This document shows positions 1 to 6,089 of a stretch of DNA of 29,783 nt, one piece after another (the first letter of the stretch is position 1; the number at the start of each line of letters is the position of its first letter). This DNA is from a virus, in IMG/VR virus record IMGVR_UViG_3300026510_000012, positions 1-29,783 of that record; one strand, 5' to 3'. The translations under genes and the position numbers were made by a program. The notes below the pieces were generated by a model. The model was not told the origin of the DNA. It worked only from the letters and a program-made list of their open reading frames with translations, and searched no databases.

Positions 1-37
1 TTTTGTATTATTATAATTATAAAGCCAGACCGTCTAT

Positions 38-47
38 GGGGGGGGGG
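38..47. repeat. G10 homopolymer tract between GCCAGACC repeats
   Basis: Ten consecutive G in a very AT-rich context, flanked by two direct copies of GCCAGACC at 24-31 and 47-54. It lies outside any gene seen here. Long G tracts are typical slippage-prone contingency sites in Campylobacter and relatives; that it varies in length here is inference. Confidence 0.75.
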
Positions 48-116
48 CCAGACCATAATATTAAATTATAATAAATTTTAAAACTAGCTAATAAATTTAA
101 GCGTAGTTTAATCTTT

Positions 117-174
117 ATTACGTTATACGCATGTGTCTCATATAATCGCGCGGCGCGCATGCGTATAACGTAAT
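117..174. repeat. 17-bp perfect inverted repeat with GC-rich loop
   Basis: Arms at 117-133 and 158-174 are perfect reverse complements (left arm begins attacgttatacgcatg). The 24-base loop contains a TATAAT (141-146) and a CGCGCGGCGCG stretch (147-157) that can itself fold. The GC-rich island is out of character with the surrounding AT-rich DNA. It could be an operator, a terminator for transcription from the left, or a replication or packaging signal. Confidence 0.7.
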
Positions 175-237
175 TAATATTAAAATCTAATATGATATTA
201 ATATTAATATAAAAATTTAATATAGATTTAAGTTCTA

Positions 238-271
238 TTTAATCTGGTTTTAATATTAAAAAGCATATAAT
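238..271 (+). promoter_or_regulatory. Promoter P2, phased TTTAAT / TATAAT type
   Basis: TTTAAT at 238-243, a second TTTAAT at 249-254, and a TATAAT -10 box at 266-271. This is the shared pattern TTTAAT, 5 bases, TTTAAT, 11 bases, TATAAT. The expected start is near 278, within or just before a TATCAAAAG segment also found after the promoter at 4273. It would give a leader of about 110 bases to the gene at 389. Confidence 0.6.
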
Positions 272-328
272 ATAAGTATCAAAAGAGAGAGAATAGCAGA
301 TTAAATTAATTAGAAAGTTTCTTTTCAA

Positions 329-362
329 TTTAATCTTAAACTAATCTTTCTTATGATATAAT
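329..362 (+). promoter_or_regulatory. Promoter P1, phased TTTAAT / TATAAT type
   Basis: TTTAAT at 329-334 (extended TTTAATCT), a weaker ACTAAT at 340-345, then TG one base before TATAAT at 357-362 (an extended -10). Start-to-start distance of the outer hexamers is 28 bases, as in the other promoters of this set. It sits just upstream of the ribosome binding site of the gene at 389 and likely drives the first three small genes. Confidence 0.65.
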
Positions 363-388
363 TATAATATAAAAATAAAGGATAGAAG

Positions 389-586
389 ATGAAAAAACTA
401 AATGTAAGTGACTTAATTGTAGACGACCGTGTTATATATAGTTATATAACTATAGAAGATACTATAGTGTTAACCATAGTTATAAAACCTAATAAAGCTG
501 ATAGTTATTACTTTGATATATATAGAATATTACAAGGTTTTAATTGTACTTATAGTGAAAATAAATTATATGTAACTATATCTTAG
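389..586 (+). CDS. Small hypothetical early protein, 65 aa
   Basis: I do not recognise this protein. It begins 17 bases after an AAAGGA ribosome binding site region and directly downstream of promoter P1, so it is the first gene of the rightward early block. The sequence alternates hydrophobic and charged residues (for example VIYSYITIEDTIVLTIVIK, residues 15-33) and is predicted by eye to be beta-rich, without an obvious membrane helix, signal peptide or metal-binding motif. Position suggests an early host-takeover or regulatory role, but nothing in the sequence shows which. Confidence is for its being a real gene. Confidence 0.65.
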   Translation: MKKLNVSDLIVDDRVIYSYITIEDTIVLTIVIKPNKADSYYFDIYRILQGFNCTYSENKLYVTIS

Positions 587-610
587 AGCGACTCTCGAGC
601 CGTTCTATAG
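584..610 (+). other. Weak hairpin in the 389-653 intergenic gap
   Basis: An imperfect stem (agagcg with cgttct, one G-U pair) lies just after the stop codon. It is followed by TATAGATACTAGTTTATAG, which resembles the sequence following the hairpin at 1117-1134. Possibly an RNA processing or partial termination element. Confidence 0.3.
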
Positions 611-652
611 ATACTAGTTTATAGTGTCAAATTAACCAAATAGGAGTCTATT

Positions 653-1108
653 ATGACTAAAACAGAATTATATAACAAAGTGAGTGTAGAAGTGCTCGAA
701 CTACTAGAGTCGCAGCCAAAATTGTCAAAAGCATTTAAAGAAAAACTATCTAATATATTAGATACTAATTTAAGACCAAAGAGTGGTGGAAATGCAATGA
801 ATCCACCAAAAGAGATTGATGGGATAATGCACTACTATTGCCGATTCCATCAACGGTATGAACCTCAAGAAGATATGGTTATATCTAAGGACAAATCGAA
901 AGGGTATTGTAAAGCTTCAATATCTAAATGGAATAAAATAAACAGCCAAATCAAAAAACTTGACTCTAAAGCCGTTGAGGCAATGGCTAACGGTGACTTT
1001 GAAAAAGCTCAGGAACTTGCTAAAGAGGCAAAGGCTCTTAAAGGCTCTCTCAATAATCCAGAGACTTATGACTATGAGCAGGATTGGTTAGTCTTCAGAG
1101 GTGAGTAG
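653..1108 (+). CDS. Hypothetical early protein, 151 aa, possible zinc site; paralogue of the protein at 7438
   Basis: Function unknown. It is preceded by a good ribosome binding site (taggagtctatt before ATG). The N-terminus is helical, with FKEKLSNILDTNLRPKSGG at about residues 28-46. That matches the same place in the 163-residue protein at 7438 (F.EKL..IL..NL.PK..G), so I read the two as diverged paralogues. The middle has CRFHQRYEP and SKGYCKASISKWNK, a C/H...C pattern that could bind zinc as in small phage ribbon proteins. The C-terminus is a charged, alanine-rich helix (about residues 98-130), also echoed in the paralogue. A UUCG-loop hairpin follows the stop codon, as it does after the paralogue. 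Family assignment is by eye only. Confidence 0.65.
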   Translation: MTKTELYNKVSVEVLELLESQPKLSKAFKEKLSNILDTNLRPKSGGNAMNPPKEIDGIMHYYCRFHQRYEPQEDMVISKDKSKGYCKASISKWNKINSQIKKLDSKAVEAMANGDFEKAQELAKEAKALKGSLNNPETYDYEQDWLVFRGE

Positions 1109-1116
1109 TTTCTTAT

Positions 1117-1134
1117 GACTCTCTTCGGAGGGTC
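1117..1134 (+). terminator. UUCG tetraloop hairpin after the 653 gene
   Basis: A 7-bp stem (gactctc / gagggtc, one G-U pair) closes a cTTCGg tetraloop, a very stable RNA fold. Only a few T follow, so it may be a weak terminator or an mRNA-stability/processing hairpin between the 653 and 1224 genes rather than a full terminator. Confidence 0.5.
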
Positions 1135-1223
1135 TTATAGATACTATTTGTATCATATTAATACTAAGGATTATACTTTTGTAACTAACTATAGTACCTT
1201 AGAACTATATAAGGAGTTTAGCC

Positions 1224-1436
1224 ATGACAGTGAAATATAAAACCACAACTATAACTATGGAGGCTACTATGGTATATTGTAGTAGACTAATAAATAATAA
1301 GCAATATAAGCTGGAAGTGCCTATTAATGCTATTGATGTTAATGATTTGCTAACTAAATGCGTACGAGTGTCAAAGCTAGACGATAGCATGTTTGTAGAA
1401 CTAAGCAGAATACAGCGAGGTGCTATTGAACTATAG
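1224..1436 (+). CDS. Small hypothetical early protein, 70 aa
   Basis: Unknown function. The start is supported by ataaggag placed well before the ATG. The protein is beta-like at first (VKYKTTTITMEATMVYC, residues 3-19) and then has a mixed segment LEVPINAIDVNDLLTKCVRVS. Length and style resemble the 65-residue protein at 389, but I see no clear sequence relationship. It is the last gene before the iteron region, and T-rich DNA after its stop may help end transcription. An overlapping minus-strand frame (1205-1390) was judged a shadow because it has no ribosome binding site and lies antisense to this well-started gene. Confidence 0.6.
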   Translation: MTVKYKTTTITMEATMVYCSRLINNKQYKLEVPINAIDVNDLLTKCVRVSKLDDSMFVELSRIQRGAIEL

Positions 1437-1489
1437 TTGCTGTTCTATTTTGTTTTATTTTATTATCTATTTTAATTATAAATAAATAT

Positions 1490-1747
1490 AATAAGACAAA
1501 TAAGACAAATAAGACAAATAAGACAATATAAAATATATAAAAAGACGTAAAAGACGCAAAAGACTAATAAGCTGAACAGGACTGCGCAGTTGAATCACAT
1601 TCCCTTACATAAAGAGCCTCCGTCTTCTGTCTTTTGTCTTATTCGTCCCCAAGTTGTCCAATTGGAGCACAGCTAAACCACAATAAGACAAATAAGACAA
1701 ATAAGACAAATAAGACAATCCAACACATCAATAAGACTAATAAGACC
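1490..1747. other. Iteron field, candidate replication origin
   Basis: The 9-bp unit AATAAGACA occurs four times in tandem at 1490-1525, followed by three variants (AAAGACGTA, AAAGACGCA, AAAGACTAA) at 1541-1567. An inverted cluster lies at 1626-1643 (TCTGTCTTT, TGTCTTATT), with more partial units just before it. Four further direct copies lie at 1682-1717, and two variants at 1730-1747. Between the clusters (1568-1681) is a more GC-rich unique stretch. AT-rich DNA lies on both sides (1441-1490 and 1748-1811). Direct and inverted iterons beside an AT-rich region and just upstream of a primase-helicase gene are the usual layout of an initiator-dependent origin. No gene is seen between 1437 and 1840. 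Confidence 0.7.
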
Positions 1748-1783
1748 AGCAAACTAAAATAAGTTTTTGAATTAATAAAAAAT

Positions 1784-1817
1784 TTTAATATATTTTTAAT
1801 AAATAATATGATATAAT
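1784..1817 (+). promoter_or_regulatory. Promoter P3, phased TTTAAT / TATAAT type
   Basis: TTTAAT at 1784-1789 and again at 1795-1800, then TG, one base and TATAAT at 1812-1817 (extended -10). TATCAA follows, as in other members of the set. It lies immediately right of the iterons and should drive the gene at 1841 and the primase-helicase. Iteron-bound protein could therefore also control this promoter. Confidence 0.65.
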
Positions 1818-1840
1818 ATCAACAAATAAAAAGGAATATT

Positions 1841-2071
1841 ATGAATTATGAGCAATGGATAGAATATATCAAAACAAACAAGGACCCACTTTATTGGGAA
1901 CGTATAGTATCATTTGCACCAGAAATAGCTATGGATATTAAAGAGTACAAGCACCACATAGTATCTAAGAAAATAGGCTTCAAACACTCTACCTCATTTT
2001 CAATAGTTAAACCTCTAATACTGGCAATTGCCTCACGTGAGGAGGCTACTAATGCTACTAATGCCCACTAG
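1841..2071 (+). CDS. Small hypothetical protein upstream of the primase-helicase, 76 aa
   Basis: Not recognised. It starts after an AAAAAGGAATATT ribosome binding site just downstream of promoter P3. It is mostly polar and helical (EQWIEYIKTNKDPLYWERI at residues 4-22), with a basic central part (KEYKHHIVSKKIGFKHS). Its 3' end overlaps the supported start of the primase-helicase by 20 bases, and that gene's ribosome binding site (GGAGG at 2041-2045) lies inside it, so the two are translationally coupled. Its place between the iterons and the replicative primase-helicase makes an origin-binding or helicase-loading role possible, but that is inference from position only. Confidence 0.65.
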   Translation: MNYEQWIEYIKTNKDPLYWERIVSFAPEIAMDIKEYKHHIVSKKIGFKHSTSFSIVKPLILAIASREEATNATNAH

Positions 2072-4244
2072 TATACAAATAGTATCGCTCAACACACCTA
2101 AGGACTTTAAGGTAACACCAGAAACCAAGAAACAACTTAGTAACTACTACCGTAAAATAAAGTGGGGTGACCAAAACAATCAAGAGACTACCACCCTTGA
2201 CAAACTAGCTACTCTAGACACAGTGTATATAGTACCGACTACAAACCTCACTATAATAGACTTTGATACAGATGAGAGTTTTGAGGAGGCACTAAGATAC
2301 AATTCACAACTACAAGCACAATACCAATGTGCATATATAGTTAAGAGCTTAAGGAAAGGTGGACACTTCTATTACTTAGAGGACACTAGTATCCAACTGC
2401 CAGCACAACATACTAAGCAATCGACATTAGACATATTAAGCGGACCAACTCATAATGTTATTGCACCTACACTGGCAGAAACTGGTAAGGAAATACTATA
2501 CCACAATGATGCCTACACACTAACTAAATATAACACTGCTATTAACACTTTAATATCGAATATAGTTATTAATTCACTACCAAAGAATGCTAGGGCGATA
2601 GCACTATCGCCATTAGAGAGGAACTCTGACAATGCAGCCACACTAGTTAAGGAATACTTAGCGAACTTAATTACACAACACCAGTTTAATGAATTCTACA
2701 GCTTACCAGACCCTATACCACCACAGCAATCTAACGAGGTATATAAGCGACTAAGTACTCGTCTAGCATCAGACTTAACAATTAATCATGAAGACTATAT
2801 AGCGACCATGGAGAAATATAACCAGTATACAGGTAGGAAAACTCAGGCAGAGTTACACTCAGAGCATATACAGAGGATGCTAAGTAACACTAATGGACTA
2901 TGGAGATATGATCTAGATGCAGTAACTAAGCAAGTGACATATACTGTAACACATAAGGAGATTAAAACACCTATAGAAGTATTTTACGATTCATCAACTG
3001 GAGAGTATTTAGTGAGTTATAAAGATAGTAAGGCACAGCAGATACTATACCACTTAAAGAACAAATCTGTATATATAGAGTTAATGGAGAAGATAACTAG
3101 AGTGCGGCCAGAGCAACTACGTAGGGATACCACTAAAATTAAGACAGTAACTACCTATGCTGACTATTCTAAGGACTATGGTTATCATGGTAATAAGTTT
3201 AATATAGCAATTCATAACCGTTACCTACAGGCATTTAATGGCGCTAAACCTAGTACATACTCTACACCATATAGGTTTATAGAGTTATTACAATATATGT
3301 GGGGTGATGAGTATGAGTATCTTATAGGTGCTATGAAATATAGATATTCTACATTTGAGTATACACCAGTGGTAACACACATAGTTGGTGAGGAAGGTAC
3401 AGGGAAAGACCTCTCAATAAATATAATGACTAAAGGATTCTCAGAGCCAGCACAAAGCTTAGACTATACTTTAATGAAAGATAAACACTCAAACTGGCAA
3501 ACTAAAGAGAATGTAATATTTTCAGAGGTTGGGGAATGGAGATTTTCAGAGCAAGATGATATGCTAGAGAGACTTAAAACAATATCAGGGTCTAACGGTA
3601 TAGTAACGTATAGAGGGATGCAGCAGACAGCCACAACAGTACAGAGTATAATAAAAATATGGGTTACTGGGAATTCATGGGCTAAACTACACACTGATAT
3701 AAACTCATCACGTAGGATACATACAGTATATATGCCGATGCCACTAGAAAAACTTAGAGGTGGTAACTATGACAAGAGTGACCTTGATGCGCTTATGTCT
3801 GAGGCTTCACTGCTTGATTTTTACTACTGGTTAGGGAATGAGTGTACTATAACAGTAACAAGGGAAGAGTATAGTAGTGCCTATTCACGACAGCACTCTC
3901 AGTCATATCTAACGTATATTGAGGCCACTTCAGATAAATCAGATACAGCTTCTAACCTACTATATAAAGACCAGAGATACTCAACATATAGTAAGGTATT
4001 AGAGATGTTCCAGCTCTCTCCACAAGATATAGAGTATAAATATGACAAGTCTAATAACTACCTAGTTAATGCTAAGAGCTTACAGGATAAGTTAAAGGCT
4101 TCAGGTGCTTCGTATATACTAGCTAAGACAATAGATAATATAGTAGCCAGAACTAATAATAACAAAAGGGTAATATTTGACTCAGGGAAGTATAAATATA
4201 TAACCATATTAAATGCACCTAAGGAAATAGAAGACCTCTCATAA
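2052..4244 (+). CDS. Primase-polymerase (AEP) fused to SF3-type helicase
   Basis: Bifunctional replication protein of about 730 residues. The N-terminal archaeo-eukaryotic primase domain shows the three expected motifs: IIDFDTD (Asp70 and Asp72), SLRKGGHFYYL (His105) and LDILSG (Asp127). The C-terminal half is a DUF5906/D5-like SF3 helicase: Walker A VGEEGTGKD near residues 445-453, Walker B-like NVIFSEVGEW, and the sensor segment IIKIWVTGNSW. Length and domain order match the deep-sea vent phage NrS-1 polymerase type. The Walker A lysine is followed by Asp rather than Ser/Thr. I chose ATG 2052 because GGAGG lies six bases before it; an in-frame TTG at 2028 has no such support. The gene directly follows the iteron field, so the protein is the likely initiator, primase and replicative helicase. 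Biochemistry is inferred from family. Confidence 0.85.
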   Translation: MLLMPTSIQIVSLNTPKDFKVTPETKKQLSNYYRKIKWGDQNNQETTTLDKLATLDTVYIVPTTNLTIIDFDTDESFEEALRYNSQLQAQYQCAYIVKSLRKGGHFYYLEDTSIQLPAQHTKQSTLDILSGPTHNVIAPTLAETGKEILYHNDAYTLTKYNTAINTLISNIVINSLPKNARAIALSPLERNSDNAATLVKEYLANLITQHQFNEFYSLPDPIPPQQSNEVYKRLSTRLASDLTINHEDYIATMEKYNQYTGRKTQAELHSEHIQRMLSNTNGLWRYDLDAVTKQVTYTVTHKEIKTPIEVFYDSSTGEYLVSYKDSKAQQILYHLKNKSVYIELMEKITRVRPEQLRRDTTKIKTVTTYADYSKDYGYHGNKFNIAIHNRYLQAFNGAKPSTYSTPYRFIELLQYMWGDEYEYLIGAMKYRYSTFEYTPVVTHIVGEEGTGKDLSINIMTKGFSEPAQSLDYTLMKDKHSNWQTKENVIFSEVGEWRFSEQDDMLERLKTISGSNGIVTYRGMQQTATTVQSIIKIWVTGNSWAKLHTDINSSRRIHTVYMPMPLEKLRGGNYDKSDLDALMSEASLLDFYYWLGNECTITVTREEYSSAYSRQHSQSYLTYIEATSDKSDTASNLLYKDQRYSTYSKVLEMFQLSPQDIEYKYDKSNNYLVNAKSLQDKLKASGASYILAKTIDNIVARTNNNKRVIFDSGKYKYITILNAPKEIEDLS

Positions 4245-4251
4245 TTAGAGG
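4235..4251 (+). terminator. Weak hairpin at the end of the primase-helicase gene
   Basis: A 5-bp stem cctct/agagg spans the stop codon and is followed by attaattta. It is short, and a new promoter follows at 4273, so it may give partial termination only. Confidence 0.3.
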
Positions 4252-4272
4252 ATTAATTTATAAATCTAGGAA

Positions 4273-4306
4273 TTTAATAAGATTTTAATATATTATTCGT
4301 TATAAT
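4273..4306 (+). promoter_or_regulatory. Promoter P4, phased TTTAAT / TATAAT type
   Basis: TTTAAT at 4273-4278 and 4284-4289, then TATAAT at 4301-4306 preceded by CGT. The spacing equals that of the promoters at 238, 329, 1784 and 7301. TATCAAAAG follows at about 4312. It likely drives the block of small genes from 4336 through the helicase at 6077. Confidence 0.65.
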
Positions 4307-4335
4307 TATATATATCAAAAGAAGGAAATAAAGAA

Positions 4336-4536
4336 ATGATACAAGATATGTTAGCAGAAGCTAGACGTGAAGAGCTAGAAGAGCATATGTTAAGAACTGA
4401 CTTTGACTATGCTATTGAGAAAGCCTTTAATAATTTTGAGCTAGAAGAAGCTTATAATAAGTTTAAAGAAGCCTCAGATTGGCTATCAAAGTATGGGCAT
4501 GAAATGTCACCACTAGATGTGTTTAAGGAGTTGTAA
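4336..4536 (+). CDS. Small acidic helical hypothetical protein, 66 aa
   Basis: Unknown. It starts after gaaggaaataaaga just downstream of promoter P4. The sequence is almost entirely charged helix (for example EEAYNKFKEASDWLSKYGH at residues 37-55) with a strong acidic bias, no cysteine and no membrane segment. Small acidic phage proteins made early sometimes act as DNA mimics or host-protein inhibitors, but nothing here proves that. Its 3' end carries AAGGAG (4525-4530), which is well placed for a 16-codon reading frame starting at 4536. Confidence 0.6.
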   Translation: MIQDMLAEARREELEEHMLRTDFDYAIEKAFNNFELEEAYNKFKEASDWLSKYGHEMSPLDVFKEL

Positions 4537-4586
4537 TGTATCAAATATCTAAAGAATTAGAGCTGGCTGACACACAAACTAGATAA
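4536..4586 (+). CDS. Possible micro-ORF, 16 aa
   Basis: ATG at 4536 overlaps the previous stop codon (TAATG), and AAGGAG at 4525-4530 is five bases before it, a strong ribosome binding site. The peptide is MYQISKELELADTQTR and then TAA. It could be a real microprotein, a translational coupling device, or the remnant of a longer gene. There is no similarity I can name. Confidence 0.35.
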   Translation: MYQISKELELADTQTR

Positions 4587-4608
4587 ATATATATAAAGGA
4601 TAAGAAAA

Positions 4609-5217
4609 ATGACAAAAAGAGAATTAATAGAAGCCTTGATGGCTGGAAAGAAAATGACAAGCGATGAGTTAGTATACCCAGACACAGACTATTGTTATTA
4701 CGATGAAAATTATTTGGATACAGGAGAATCTCCTTTTAGATTTAATGGTGCTGGGCGTAGCATTCCTATGGAGGAACTATGGAGATATTCACATTGGAGA
4801 GAAGTTAAAGAACCAGAAACTTTTGAGCCCAAGAAAAATGATTTATGGAATGAAGTTAGTATAGAGGGAGAAATATACTCCATAAGTTATGGGAATAGTA
4901 TATACGACAACAATGTAAAAAATCAAGGGAGATTGTTTAGGACAAGAGAGGAAGCTAAGAAGTTCTCAGAATGGGAAAAAGCATCCTACAGACTTAAAAA
5001 ACGTATTTGGGAACTAAATGGGAATAAAAATAGAGGATTTGTAATTGGTTCAATAAACTATTATATTGTATTAAATACACAAACAAAAGAGCTACACATA
5101 GACTTTTTAGAATCCCTAAAATACTACCCGTCTTGGTATTATTTAGAGTCTAGAGAGTCTGCTCAACAACTTATAGACGAGATGGAAGATGATTTAAAAA
5201 TATACCTAGGGTATTGA
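4609..5217 (+). CDS. Hypothetical phage protein, 202 aa
   Basis: Function unknown. Ribosome binding site aaaggataagaaaa precedes the ATG. The N-terminal part (residues 1-65) looks like a small domain found at the start of many phage hypothetical proteins: a helix ELIEALMAGKKMTSDEL, then aromatic strands and a W.Y..W.E-like end (LWRYSHWREV). The middle has GRLFRTREEAKKFSEWEKA followed by a basic helix LKKRIWELNG, a pattern also common in phage and prophage proteins of unknown role. It is rich in Tyr and Trp, with no membrane segments. It sits in a cluster of small unknown genes between the primase-helicase and the RecD-like helicase. Confidence 0.7.
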   Translation: MTKRELIEALMAGKKMTSDELVYPDTDYCYYDENYLDTGESPFRFNGAGRSIPMEELWRYSHWREVKEPETFEPKKNDLWNEVSIEGEIYSISYGNSIYDNNVKNQGRLFRTREEAKKFSEWEKASYRLKKRIWELNGNKNRGFVIGSINYYIVLNTQTKELHIDFLESLKYYPSWYYLESRESAQQLIDEMEDDLKIYLGY

Positions 5218-5218
5218 A

Positions 5219-5437
5219 ATGACAAATGAAGAATTTACAAGATGGATTGATGCAGGGCAAGGAAGGGTTGACGATAAACACACTGAATTAAGAAAGCTAC
5301 AAATTTATGACCCAGATATAAAATTTCAAGTTAAATCAAAATTAACTAGGGAATGGAAAGATGTCTATGAGGTTTTATGGAATTTAGAAAGTGAATATCG
5401 TATAAAGCACGGGAAGTGTATGAAGACTAAACAATGA
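5219..5437 (+). CDS. Small hypothetical protein, 72 aa
   Basis: Unknown. The start lies one base after the stop of the 4609 gene, with only a weak AGGG upstream, so translation probably depends on reinitiation. The sequence is polar (FTRWIDAGQGRVDDKH, residues 6-21) with a central patch VKSKLTREWKDVYEVLWNLE and a basic tail. The same REWKDV-type segment is seen in other phage accessory proteins, but I cannot assign a family. It overlaps the next gene by four bases (ATGA). Confidence 0.55.
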   Translation: MTNEEFTRWIDAGQGRVDDKHTELRKLQIYDPDIKFQVKSKLTREWKDVYEVLWNLESEYRIKHGKCMKTKQ

Positions 5438-5883
5438 CACACACACATTTAGTTCAACAAGGTTGGGTTAAGGCAAAAGATTTTGTGGAAATGTATAATC
5501 TGTCTAATGATGCTGTTTATGCTTGTAGTAACACAACAAAGACTGAACACATAAAAAAGTTTAGCGGTACAGTATATGTTAATCACAGTGCTTTAAAGAG
5601 AAGAAGAGAATTCCACCATAGAGTCTGGTTAGAGGCGACGGATAACTATTACTTACTAATAGATGGTGCTAGCCAGTTTAAGCTTGCTAGGGTACTTTCT
5701 AAGTACCTAGGAGGTACACCGTCTAGTTGGACTGTATGGATTGATGCCGTGTTATTCTCAACAGCATATATGGATAGGACATTGTTGCAATATAAGATAC
5801 CTGAAAAGCTATGGGAATTTTGGAGGTTCACAAGATGGATAATAAAAGTAATAGAAAAAAAGAATTTACAGCTCAAAATATAG
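5434..5883 (+). CDS. Hypothetical protein with HTH-like segments, 149 aa
   Basis: Not recognised with certainty. The ATGA overlap with the previous stop points to translational coupling. Residues 10-60 (GWVKAKDFVEMYNLSNDAVY, then KKFSGTVYVNHSALKRRREF) have the shape of a small excisionase- or AlpA-like winged helix: an alternate helix-turn, a strand pair and a basic end. A second possible helix-turn-helix lies at about residues 80-110 (SQFKLARVLSKYLGGTPSSW). The C-terminus is aromatic and basic (LWEFWRFTRWIIKVIEKK). It may bind DNA; the target is unknown. The end overlaps the supported start of the next gene by 49 bases. Confidence 0.55.
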   Translation: MTHTHLVQQGWVKAKDFVEMYNLSNDAVYACSNTTKTEHIKKFSGTVYVNHSALKRRREFHHRVWLEATDNYYLLIDGASQFKLARVLSKYLGGTPSSWTVWIDAVLFSTAYMDRTLLQYKIPEKLWEFWRFTRWIIKVIEKKNLQLKI

Positions 5884-6089
5884 ATTTGCCTATTAAACAA
5901 AGATTAGCACTAGTTGAGAGACTTAAGCGTAGAAATCTAGGTGTTTATAAAATGGGCACTTATGTATCAGTTAGAGGCGGTAAAACTATAACCAATATAG
6001 CATCTATACTACACTTTAATATAGATGAGTGTTTAAAACATAGTACACTAAAGAATAGTGATAAGGAGTTAATAAAATGCTTAAGATAA
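5835..6089 (+). CDS. Small basic hypothetical protein, 84 aa
   Basis: Unknown. An in-frame ATG exists at 5811, but I chose 5835 because GGAGG (5822-5826) lies eight bases before it. The protein is basic: KSNRKKEFTAQN at the start, then IKQRLALVERLKRRNLGVY (residues 20-38) and a KMGTYVSVRGG strand-turn segment. The last part (NIASILHFNIDECLKHS) is helical. It overlaps both neighbours, and the AAGGAG of the following helicase gene lies within it. Charge suggests nucleic-acid contact, which is inference. Confidence 0.55.
   Translation: MDNKSNRKKEFTAQNIDLPIKQRLALVERLKRRNLGVYKMGTYVSVRGGKTITNIASILHFNIDECLKHSTLKNSDKELIKCLR

Larger units (their letters stand above)
1..388. other. Upstream leader region with no gene
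   Basis: No convincing coding sequence is visible here. The region holds a run of ten G (38-47) flanked by direct GCCAGACC repeats (24-31 and 47-54), a 17-bp inverted repeat with a GC-rich loop (117-174), and two rightward promoter-like units (238-271 and 329-362). On the minus strand two overlapping TATAAT hexamers (21-16 and 15-10) could start leftward transcription out of the window. The rest is very AT-rich with many TTTAAT or ATTAAT words. It reads as the control region ahead of the first rightward gene, and possibly a divergent promoter region. Confidence 0.7.

Noticed and set aside
1490-1747. CRISPR-like array
   Set aside because: Units are 9 bp in head-to-tail tandem with no unique spacers, and one cluster is inverted. 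This is an iteron pattern.
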